Origin: Thermoproteota archaeon | Lineage (GTDB): Archaea; Thermoproteota; Thermoprotei_A; Sulfolobales; Pyrodictiaceae | Length of the DNA: 13,961 nt | NCBI GenBank assembly: GCA_013153105.1 | Contig: JAADFC010000017.1 | Location: 1-13,961, forward strand | Reading direction: 5' to 3' | Part shown: piece after piece, positions 1-5,096 of the stretch | Numbering within the stretch: position 1 is the first letter of the stretch | How the letters are laid out: the number at the start of each line of letters is the position of its first letter | Program-made: the position numbers and the translations under genes | The notes under the pieces: generated by a model | Told to the model about the DNA's origin: nothing | Databases searched by the model: none | The model's input: the letters and a program-made list of their open reading frames with translations, nothing else

Positions 1-499
1 GCCTCATCATCTGCTCGACCTCGTCGACGGTGTAGAACCGGGCTACCCGGTAGAAGGGGCTGCTGCTCCTCCTGGCCTGGTAGAAGCGGCCCCAGCTGCT
101 GTCCCTAGGCACTATGCAGGCCGCCACTGCTCCCCCGGGCCTGGCCACCCTGGCTGCCTCCCGTAGGGCTGCGAGGGGGTCGTCGACGAAGCAGAGGGTG
201 ACTATGAGGAGGACGTAGTCCATGGAGCCGCTGCGGAGGGGCAGCCTCTCCCCCACCCCTTGGACCGCCTCGACGCCCCGGAGCCTGGCAAGGCGTAGCA
301 TGCCGAGGCTGGGGTCCACGCCGAACTCGACGCCTAGCCTCGAGGCGAACCAGCCGGTCCCAACTCCCACCTCGACGCCCCTGCCCTGTAGGCCGAGGGC
401 CTTCACAGCCTCAAGCTCGTTCTCCGCCAGTATGCGGTTCCGCTCGTACCAGGAGTCGTAGCGGCTCCACAGCTCGTCGAAGACCGGCGCCGTGGACAA
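1..499 (-). CDS. class I SAM-dependent methyltransferase (3' end outside window)
   Basis: This reading frame stays open to the left edge, giving 166 residues of a protein that continues beyond the window. It shows the Rossmann-type methyltransferase pattern: motif I VEVGVGTGW at residues 42-50 binds the methionine part of SAM, an acidic D62 ends strand 2, GERLPLRSGSMDYV at 83-96 is the post-II/motif IV region, and RPGG at 120-123 is the usual turn before strand 5. The N-terminal FDELWSRYDSWYERN stretch is typical of UbiE/Methyltransf_11 type enzymes. The start chosen is TTG at 499 (MSTAPVFDEL); no ATG or GTG lies in frame just upstream. The substrate cannot be told from sequence. It lies 58 bp downstream of the winged-helix regulator on the same strand, with a possible promoter of its own. 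Family is certain to the fold level; function is open. Confidence 0.85.
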   Translation of the reverse strand, partial: MSTAPVFDELWSRYDSWYERNRILAENELEAVKALGLQGRGVEVGVGTGWFASRLGVEFGVDPSLGMLRLARLRGVEAVQGVGERLPLRSGSMDYVLLIVTLCFVDDPLAALREAARVARPGGAVAACIVPRDSSWGRFYQARRSSSPFYRVARFYTVDEVEQMMR

Positions 500-540
500 C
501 CCGCCGGGGCACCCTTGAGGAGCCCCCGGGAGGGGCGGGG

Positions 541-550
541 AAGCTTATTC
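541..550 (-). promoter_or_regulatory. possible TATA box of the methyltransferase gene
   Basis: On the minus strand the 58-bp gap between regulator and methyltransferase contains GAATAAGCTT, the only AT-rich stretch there. Its centre lies about 26 nt upstream of a start site near 520, leaving a leader of roughly 20 nt before TTG 499. The two genes could equally be read as one transcript. Confidence 0.35.
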
Positions 551-557
551 GGGCCTG

Positions 558-1031
558 TCACCAGCCCCCGGGGGAGCCTAGCCTCCTCGTCAGCACCTCC
601 TCGTACACCTCTATAGCCTTCTCCACCGCCTCCACGAGTATCTTCGCCTCGCGGTAGAAGGCCTCTATCTCGGGGCTCTGCCCCCTCAGCCGCTCGACGG
701 CCTCGAGGAGCTGGAGCATGTAGTCGCGGAGGAGGCGGGCGGAGCGGATGAGCACCTGGGGGAGCCTGCTCCCCAGGTAGTAGAGGCGCTGCCTGCCCCT
801 CTTGACGCTGTAGACTAGGCCGTCGTGCTCCAGGAGCTTAATGTTTGCGGCAACCGTGGAGCGTCCGAGCCCAGTGGCCCTCGCGAGCTCCGCCACGGTG
901 ACCGGGCCGCCGCGGACGAGCATGTACGCGTATATCTTGGCCGCCGCAGGCGGGTAGCCTAGAAGCTCGACGACCTTCTCGATGTAGGGGAGGGCCTGCT
1001 CAACCGCTGCCGCCCGCCTAGCGTCATCCAT
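558..1031 (-). CDS. winged-helix transcriptional regulator (TrmB/GbsR/MarR-like)
   Basis: A 157-residue protein with a winged helix-turn-helix near the N terminus. The segment LGYPPAAAKIYAYMLVRGGPV is the first helix pair typical of TrmB-like proteins, VAELARATGLGRSTVAANIKLLEHDGLV is the HTH with its recognition helix, and YSVKRGRQRLYYLG is the wing. The C-terminal half is helical and probably dimerises; the large sugar-binding domain of full-length TrmB is absent. The start is ATG 1031 because AGAGGGGTGATGG gives an anti-16S match overlapping it. The open frame runs back to 1202, but that extension is Pro/Gly/Arg-rich and overlaps the promoter, so it looks non-coding. GTG 1034 or ATG 1049 are alternatives. 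It is divergent from the unknown gene at 1412 and upstream of the methyltransferase, so it may control either and itself (inference). Confidence 0.8.
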   Translation of the reverse strand: MDDARRAAAVEQALPYIEKVVELLGYPPAAAKIYAYMLVRGGPVTVAELARATGLGRSTVAANIKLLEHDGLVYSVKRGRQRLYYLGSRLPQVLIRSARLLRDYMLQLLEAVERLRGQSPEIEAFYREAKILVEAVEKAIEVYEEVLTRRLGSPGGW

Positions 1032-1145
1032 CACCCCTCTACCCCGCATTGACGCACGGTGAAGCCTTCCTCCATCGCCTCCAGAGGGGGCCGCGCAGCC
1101 CTCCAGCCCGGGGAGGGGCTGCCCGCGGGGAAGGCCTCGCATCTT

Positions 1146-1165
1146 AGGGCGGGGCAGCCCGCCCT
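1146..1165. promoter_or_regulatory. GC-rich inverted repeat at the regulator start site
   Basis: A perfect inverted repeat with two 8-bp arms (AGGGCGGG and CCCGCCCT) around a 4-nt centre. It begins 5 bp past the minus-strand TATA box at 1171-1178 and extends over the expected transcription start near 1148. That is where an archaeal repressor would block polymerase, so autoregulation by the winged-helix protein is plausible. It could also fold as a hairpin at the very 5' end of the mRNA. Confidence 0.45.
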
Positions 1166-1170
1166 GGAGC

Positions 1171-1178
1171 GATATAAG
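1171..1178 (-). promoter_or_regulatory. TATA box of the winged-helix regulator
   Basis: On the minus strand CTTATATC follows a purine-rich BRE-like GAAAGA. The expected transcription start is near 1148, giving a leader of about 115 nt before ATG 1031. The site reads GATATAAG on the plus strand, so use in that direction is possible, but the rightward gene has a better-placed box at 1349. Confidence 0.55.
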
Positions 1179-1232
1179 ACTCTTTCTAGTCTCGCTTAAC
1201 ACCTAAGCCTGAACCAACACCTAACAAATCTG

Positions 1233-1255
1233 CAGGCTACAGTTTAGCCTGTAGC
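1233..1255. repeat. two overlapping inverted repeats between divergent genes
   Basis: Two perfect inverted repeats are interleaved here. CAGGCTA (1233-1239) mirrors TAGCCTG (1245-1251) around 5 nt, and GCTACAG (1236-1242) mirrors CTGTAGC (1249-1255) around 6 nt. The site sits between the TATA boxes of the divergent regulator and unknown gene, in a moderately AT-rich stretch that codes for nothing recognisable. It may be an operator for a dimeric DNA-binding protein such as the neighbouring winged-helix regulator, or an RNA element that can switch between two hairpins. The remainder of 1256-1343 holds no feature I can name. Confidence 0.5.
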
Positions 1256-1344
1256 TTCACACGTGCCGGAGCATCCAGCCGCAGCGGAGAACGCAGAAGG
1301 CAGCGGCATTGTAGAAGATGAGCAGGAGACTGTGGCGCGGCGCT

Positions 1345-1354
1345 TCAATATAAA
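1345..1354 (+). promoter_or_regulatory. TATA box of the unknown gene at 1412
   Basis: TCAATATAAA is a good archaeal TATA box in an otherwise GC-rich stretch. The expected transcription start is near 1378, leaving about 34 nt before TTG 1412. This is enough to hold the GGGGTGGTG ribosome binding site at 1396-1404. Confidence 0.6.
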
Positions 1355-1411
1355 CGCTGGCCGAGAAGCATATCAGACTCGCGTCCCACGATAGTGGGGT
1401 GGTGTAGCATC

Positions 1412-1942
1412 TTGCACCAGGCCCCGGGCCCCACGAGCGAGGAGGCCCGGGACCTGCTCTCCACAGCCGCAGCCCACGCCGACGGGGCCAGGCTCGCAGC
1501 CCTCTGCAACGCCGTGATCCTAGGCTTCCAGACGGCTGTCAGCCGCGTCCTCGGCAGGGACTTCCGGGGGCTCACACAGCTCCTGATAAGAGAGGTTGGC
1601 GAGATGGTGCGCCTCATGTACGGCGACAGCCTCGACGGAGCCCCCTTCAGCGAGGCGCTCGCTAGGCTCGTCCTCGACTCGGGGCTGGCCAGGGAGGTGG
1701 AGGTCCAGCAGCAGGACGGCGGCTACAGGGTGCTGCTGCGGGGGAGCGTGTTCAGGCCCCTGCACCGGGTGCTCCAGAGCCGGGGGCTCACCTACACGCT
1801 CAGCCCCGAGGCCATGATAGCCGCCGCCCTCTACGCCGCCCACCGCCGCAGCGAGGCGGGGGACGGGAGGGTGGACGTGGAGGCGAGGATAGTCGACGAT
1901 TACACCGTCGAGGTCATCCTCCGGCCGCGGGGCGGGCTCTAG
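1412..1942 (+). CDS. unrecognised protein of about 176 residues
   Basis: I do not recognise this family. The frame opens at GTG 1394, but GGGGTGGTG at 1396-1404 lies 7 nt before TTG 1412, so the start is placed there (MHQAPGPTSEEARDLL). The protein is soluble, without signal peptide or membrane helix. The N-terminal two thirds look helical (SEEARDLLSTAAAHADGARLAALCNAVILGFQTAVSR is one long helical stretch in two parts), then QQQDGGYRVLLRGSVF suggests a beta hairpin, a helix EAMIAAALYAAHRR follows, and the tail VDVEARIVDDYTVEVILRP reads as two strands. Codon use and GC-rich third positions match its neighbours, so it is probably a true gene. It has its own TATA box and is divergent from the winged-helix regulator, which may control it. 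Confidence 0.7.
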   Translation: MHQAPGPTSEEARDLLSTAAAHADGARLAALCNAVILGFQTAVSRVLGRDFRGLTQLLIREVGEMVRLMYGDSLDGAPFSEALARLVLDSGLAREVEVQQQDGGYRVLLRGSVFRPLHRVLQSRGLTYTLSPEAMIAAALYAAHRRSEAGDGRVDVEARIVDDYTVEVILRPRGGL

Positions 1943-1959
1943 CGGTGTTATCCAGCCAC

Positions 1960-1972
1960 GAGCCTCGGGCTC
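1960..1972 (+). terminator. weak hairpin after the unknown gene
   Basis: GAGCC, a 3-nt loop and GGCTC form a short hairpin 18 nt after the stop codon, flanked by CCAG and CTGG that could lengthen it imperfectly. There is no T-run after it, so a terminating role is only a guess. Confidence 0.25.
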
Positions 1973-2026
1973 CTGGGCGCCTGTCAGGTTTAGGGTCTAG
2001 CACCTTCTTAGGGTAGCACCGCCCAA

Positions 2027-2050
2027 CCCCCTCCCTGGGGGCCGGGGAGG
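2027..2050 (+). promoter_or_regulatory. alternative hairpins over the RHH gene ribosome binding site
   Basis: CCTCCC (2030-2035) can pair with GGGAGG (2045-2050), which is the Shine-Dalgarno site of the gene starting at 2053. CCCCC (2027-2031) can instead pair with GGGGG (2037-2041) and leave that site free. The two stems share bases 2030-2031 and exclude each other. In a GC-rich genome this may be chance. Confidence 0.35.
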
Positions 2051-2052
2051 CC

Positions 2053-2253
2053 ATGGGCAGGGTTCTGGTGGCGGTGGCGCTGGGGGAGAGGGAGGCGAGG
2101 CTCCTGGAGGAGATTGCTAGGAGGGAGGGGCACGGCGACCTGGGGAGGGTGCTGGAGAGGGCTCTCCGCCTCTACCTGGACGCTAGTACTTCTTCGCGAC
2201 CCGTATACTCGTCACCGCGGGGCGGCCGCAGACGGGGCATCGCTTCCCCCTGA
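2053..2253 (+). CDS. small ribbon-helix-helix (CopG/MetJ-like) DNA-binding protein
   Basis: A 66-residue protein whose first 45 residues follow the ribbon-helix-helix plan: strand RVLVAVAL (3-10) with alternating side chains for the major groove, helix A GEREARLLEEIARREG (11-26), the short GDLGR turn, and helix B VLERALRLYLDAS (33-45). Such proteins bind DNA as dimers and act as repressors or antitoxins. No toxin gene follows, because the next gene is convergent proS. GGGGAGG at 2044-2050 precedes ATG 2053 by 2 nt, rather close. The last 23 residues are read antisense through the end of proS, with low-complexity Ser/Arg/Gly content, and are unlikely to be part of the fold. Convergent overlap of 71 bp with a conserved gene is unusual and leaves some doubt about the exact end. 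Confidence 0.6.
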   Translation: MGRVLVAVALGEREARLLEEIARREGHGDLGRVLERALRLYLDASTSSRPVYSSPRGGRRRGIASP

Positions 2254-3643
2254 CCCACTCGGGGGGCTCGAGGGGGGAGCCTAGGACGCCGGCGTCCACC
2301 TGCTCCTCTAGCCGGAGGCCGCACTCCTCGCGGCCGCACCAGGGCAGCTCCACTATGCCCCGCTTCTCCTCGAGGAGCCTCTTGGCCTCCTCCACGCTCT
2401 CCGCCCTGTGGACCATACTGCGGAGCCACTGCCAGGCGCGGCGGCGGAGGTTCGCGCGTATCTCCTCGAGCAGCCTCCTGGCCTCCTCGCCGAGCCCCTC
2501 TATGGGCAGCGTCTTCTTCTCCCCCGTGTCCCGCCGTGCAGCAACGACTGTGCCCTGCCTCGCATCCCTTGGGCCCAGCTCGAGCCTGAGGGGGACGCCC
2601 TTGGCCTCCCACTCGTAGAACTTCCTGCCTGGCCGCACGTCCTCCCTGCTGTCCACATGGTATCTTAGCCCCGCGCGCTCCAGCTCGCTCTTCACCCGCT
2701 CCAGCGCCTCCTCGACTAGCCTCCTCTCCTCCTCCGTCTTGGCGGGTATGGGGACTATGACAACCTGTATGGGAGCCACGTTGGGGGGTATGACTGGGCC
2801 CCTGTCGTCGCCGTGGACAGCGATGAGGCTAGCTATGACGCGGTCGCTGAGCCCGTAGCTGGTCTGCCAGGCGTAGTCGAGGCTCTCATCCCTCAGCTGT
2901 ATGCGGACCTCGAAGGGTATGGTGAAGTTCTGGCCTAGGTGGTGCGCAGTGCCTATCTGGAGAGTCCGCCCGTCCGGCATGACGAGGTCGAAGGCTACCG
3001 TGTACACCGCGCCGGCGAACTTGTCCCACTCGGGCCTCCTGCTTATGACGTAGGGTATGCCGAGCTCGTCGAATATCCTCTTGTAGAGTTCTATCGCCTC
3101 CCCGACCTGGCGGTCGGCGTCCTCGAAGCTCTCGTGAACCGTGTGCGCCTCCTTGAACGTGGTGACCTCCCGGAGCCTTATCAGTGGCCTGGTAGCCTTG
3201 GTCTCGTAGCGGAATATGCTCACTATCTGGTAGAACTTCCGGGGCAGGTCGCGGTAGCTCTTAATCCAGAAGCTCTCCATGTAGGATATGCTCGTCTCAC
3301 TCGTCGGGCGCAGGGCTAGCTTCACGTCGAGAGGCTCCCTGCCGCCGTGTGTCACCCAGTAGACCTCCCCCTCGAAGCCGCGTATGTGCTCGCTCTCCCT
3401 CCGCAGCAGATGCTCGGGTATCAGCAGCGGGAAGAGGACCTCCTCATGGCCCGTCGAGTCCAGCACGCTCCTAATCAGCTCCACCACGCGCCGCCTTATC
3501 TGGAACCCGTAGGGCATCCAGACGCCCATACCCTTAACAGGGTAGCGGCCGTAGTCGTAGATGCCCGCCTCCTCGAGCACCCAGTCGAACCACCGCGGGA
3601 ACTCCCTGCTCCACCTCTCCCTAGGCGGAGCCTGGCCCTGCAC
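2183..3643 (-). CDS. proS: prolyl-tRNA synthetase, archaeal/eukaryotic type
   Basis: This 486-residue class II synthetase charges tRNA-Pro with proline in the cytoplasm. The class II core shows FPLLIPEHLL (71-80, end of motif 1), RPTSE (112-116), motif 2 FRYETKATRPLIRLRE around 144-159, GTAHHLGQNF (231-240), and motif 3 with GLSDRVIASLIAVHGDDRG (264-282). The anticodon-binding domain follows at about 290-400 (VVIVPIPAKTEEE onward). The C-terminal zinc domain has four cysteines, C436, C441, C469 and C472. The protein ends in tyrosine, as in other ProRS of this type, where the C-terminal Tyr reaches toward the active site. Length is the family norm and no editing insertion is present. The start is GTG 3643, with GGGGTG about 8 nt upstream. 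Its 3' end is overlapped antisense by the small RHH gene. Confidence 0.97.
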   Translation of the reverse strand: MQGQAPPRERWSREFPRWFDWVLEEAGIYDYGRYPVKGMGVWMPYGFQIRRRVVELIRSVLDSTGHEEVLFPLLIPEHLLRRESEHIRGFEGEVYWVTHGGREPLDVKLALRPTSETSISYMESFWIKSYRDLPRKFYQIVSIFRYETKATRPLIRLREVTTFKEAHTVHESFEDADRQVGEAIELYKRIFDELGIPYVISRRPEWDKFAGAVYTVAFDLVMPDGRTLQIGTAHHLGQNFTIPFEVRIQLRDESLDYAWQTSYGLSDRVIASLIAVHGDDRGPVIPPNVAPIQVVIVPIPAKTEEERRLVEEALERVKSELERAGLRYHVDSREDVRPGRKFYEWEAKGVPLRLELGPRDARQGTVVAARRDTGEKKTLPIEGLGEEARRLLEEIRANLRRRAWQWLRSMVHRAESVEEAKRLLEEKRGIVELPWCGREECGLRLEEQVDAGVLGSPLEPPEWVRGKRCPVCGRPAVTSIRVAKKY

Positions 3644-3718
3644 ACTCCGGCACCCCGCGCCGCCCTCCCCGGCGCGGGCTCCTGGTGAAGGGGTTGACGC
3701 CCAGCGCCGGCGGATGCC

Positions 3719-3801
3719 GCGGAGGCTCCAGCCTAGGTGCCGGGCCGCGTGTAGAATGCGTAGGCGCCGGAACCGGCTGCGGAGGCTTTGCTAGGTAAAA
3801 A
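3719..3801 (-). promoter_or_regulatory. proS upstream region: direct repeat, TATA-like box and T-run terminator of atpK
   Basis: The 200-bp gap between atpK and proS holds no gene. GCGGAGGCT occurs at 3719-3727 and again at 3779-3787, each followed after 2-3 nt by a near match of GCCTAGGT, giving an imperfect direct repeat 60 bp apart. GCCGG-AA-CCGGC at 3766-3777 is a short hairpin between the copies. On the minus strand TTTTT at 3797-3801 lies about 42 nt after the atpK stop and is a likely archaeal T-run terminator. The same AT-rich stretch is also the best TATA candidate for proS, which would give a leader of about 125 nt. Confidence 0.4.
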
Positions 3802-3842
3802 CCCGGGTCGGTGGGCCGCCCGAGGAGAGGCGTTGGAGGGGC

Positions 3843-4166
3843 TTAGATGGCGAAGATTATCAGTATCGCGACCAGCAGGCCGTAGATGCCGAGACCCTCG
3901 GCGAGCGCCAGGTAGATCAGCAGCCTCGAGGCGACCTCGGGCCTCTCGGCGGCAGCGGCGCTGGCGGCCGCGCCGGCCTTGGCGAGGGCGTAGCCGGCGC
4001 CGAGGGCGCTAATAGCCATTGTCATCGCGGCGGCGTAGGCCTTGCTGCTGGCCTTCTGCGCCTCGGCCAGCGCCTCCGGCGTCACCTGGGCGAGAGCGGC
4101 GGCGGGCAGCAGGGCTATCAGCGCGAGGGCGGTTATGGCCGCAAGGGCGCTCCTCCAAATCCTCAT
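3843..4166 (-). CDS. atpK: A-type ATP synthase proteolipid subunit K (c ring)
   Basis: A 107-residue proteolipid that forms the rotating c ring in the membrane. Residues 1-26 look like a cleavable signal peptide (basic MRIWR, hydrophobic core, ALA before Q27). Two membrane helices follow at about 44-66 (Gly/Ala-rich, AISALGAGYALAKAG) and 82-106, joined by a polar loop with ERPE at 74-77. E90 in LALAEGLGIYG is the ion-binding carboxylate. The residue after it is Gly, not the Ser/Thr common in sodium-binding rings, and helix 1 has no Gln at the matching place, so proton coupling is likelier (inference). It starts at ATG 4166. Unlike the other subunits it has its own promoter and terminator and is separated from atpD by dtdA, which fits the need for many copies per complex. 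Confidence 0.95.
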   Translation of the reverse strand: MRIWRSALAAITALALIALLPAAALAQVTPEALAEAQKASSKAYAAAMTMAISALGAGYALAKAGAAASAAAAERPEVASRLLIYLALAEGLGIYGLLVAILIIFAI

Positions 4167-4202
4167 GGTTTTGCACCGGTTGAGTGTGCGGGTGAACCCG
4201 TC

Positions 4203-4213
4203 AAAATAAAAAG
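4203..4213. promoter_or_regulatory. AT-rich divergent promoter of atpK (-) and dtdA (+)
   Basis: One AT island, AAAATAAAAAG on the plus strand, is the only TATA candidate for both genes. Read on the minus strand as CTTTTTATTTT it predicts a start near 4183, 17 nt before atpK ATG 4166. Read on the plus strand it predicts a start near 4234, about 32 nt before dtdA GTG 4266. The two directions may compete for TBP. Confidence 0.6.
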
Positions 4214-4234
4214 ATTACCAGCATAGCCGCGCCA

Positions 4235-4260
4235 TCCCAGCCAAAGAGCCGGGGCTGGGA
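4235..4260 (+). promoter_or_regulatory. hairpin covering the dtdA ribosome binding site
   Basis: TCCCAGCC (4235-4242) and GGCTGGGA (4253-4260) form a perfect 8-bp stem with a 10-nt loop, beginning at about the predicted transcription start. The 3' arm contains GGGA of the GGGAG Shine-Dalgarno site that precedes GTG 4266. Folded, it would hide the ribosome binding site. This may be translational control or temperature sensing; it could also be chance in GC-rich DNA. Confidence 0.45.
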
Positions 4261-4265
4261 GAGCC

Positions 4266-5096
4266 GTGGCTAGGGTGTTGCTGGCCTACAGCCTGGCCGA
4301 CCCCGCAGGCGTGGGCGCCGCCCGGAAGCTGCTAGGCCTAGCATCCTGGAGAAGCTGCAGGCTCCCAAGGGCCGAGGAGTGCTGGGAGAGCAGCGAGCTA
4401 GACGCGATACTGGCAGGCTTCAGGGAGGACACGATATACTTCGACTTCCTAGACGAAGCCGCCCCAGGGGAGGTGGAGGCCTACATAGTGCTCAGCAGGC
4501 ACAGCGGCGGCAAGCCCAGCCTCACCGCCCACTACCCAGGCAACCCGGGCCCCGAGGCCCCCTACGGCGGGAGGCCGCGGGAGCTGGCCCACACATGGCC
4601 CCGCCTCATAGCCGCCCTGCTCCGCCGCTACCGGGAGACCGCGGAGAGGCACGGGCTCCTCGAAAGCTTCCAGCTGACCCTCGAGGCCACACACCACGGG
4701 CCCACAAGCCTCGCCAGGCCCATAGTCTTCATAGAGATAGGGAGCAGCGAGAAAGAGTGGAGCCTCGAGAAGCCCCACCAGGCCATGGCAGAGGCGGTGG
4801 CGGAGACGCTGCGGGAGGGCTGGGAGAGGGAGCCCTGCGCCACCGTAGCCATAGGCCTGGGGGACACCCACTACCCGGCCAAGCACACCAAGGCCCTCCT
4901 AGAGGGGGGCGTCTGCTACAGCCACATATTCTCCAAGCACGTCCTCGACAAGCTCACCGAGGAGGTGCTCCTCCAAGCGGTTGAGAAGAGCCGGGACAGG
5001 GTGGAGAAGATACTCCTGGCCAAGGTGCCCTCCGCGGCGAAGAGGCTCGCCAGAGGCTTCGCGGAGAAGCATGGGCTGACAGTCGAGAAGCTCTAG
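4266..5096 (+). CDS. dtdA: D-aminoacyl-tRNA deacylase, DTD2/GEK1 family
   Basis: A 276-residue enzyme of the archaeal and plant DTD2 family, which hydrolyses D-amino acids from wrongly charged tRNAs. The family motifs are all present: LSRHSGGKPSLTAHYPGNPG (76-95), LEATHHGPTS (139-148), FIEIGSSEKEW (155-165), GLGDTHYPAKHT (197-208) and CYSHIFSKH (217-225). The many conserved histidines are thought to bind metal and act in catalysis. It starts at GTG 4266 (MARVLLAYS) with GGGAG 4 nt upstream, partly inside a hairpin. Length is normal. It sits on the plus strand between atpK and atpD and its TAG shares the palindrome CTAG (5093-5096) with the atpD stop codon. Proofreading has no obvious tie to ATP synthesis; proS nearby is the only translation partner. 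Confidence 0.95.
   Translation: MARVLLAYSLADPAGVGAARKLLGLASWRSCRLPRAEECWESSELDAILAGFREDTIYFDFLDEAAPGEVEAYIVLSRHSGGKPSLTAHYPGNPGPEAPYGGRPRELAHTWPRLIAALLRRYRETAERHGLLESFQLTLEATHHGPTSLARPIVFIEIGSSEKEWSLEKPHQAMAEAVAETLREGWEREPCATVAIGLGDTHYPAKHTKALLEGGVCYSHIFSKHVLDKLTEEVLLQAVEKSRDRVEKILLAKVPSAAKRLARGFAEKHGLTVEKL

Noticed and set aside
222..461. 79-codon plus-strand frame near the left edge
   Set aside because: Lies antisense to the methyltransferase, which has clear SAM-binding motifs; Ser/Thr/Pro-rich shadow.
567..576. CCCCCGGGGG palindrome near the regulator stop codon
   Set aside because: It encodes Ser-Pro-Gly-Gly at the protein's C terminus and such runs are expected by chance at this base composition.
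1032..1202. Longer N terminus for the winged-helix regulator
   Set aside because: The extension is Gly/Pro/Arg-rich, covers the TATA box and palindrome, and ATG 1031 has a good ribosome binding site.
3644..3842. Possible tRNA or box C/D RNA in the gap between proS and atpK
   Set aside because: No T-loop pattern of the GGTTC-A type with matching acceptor stem and no convincing C and D box pair was found.
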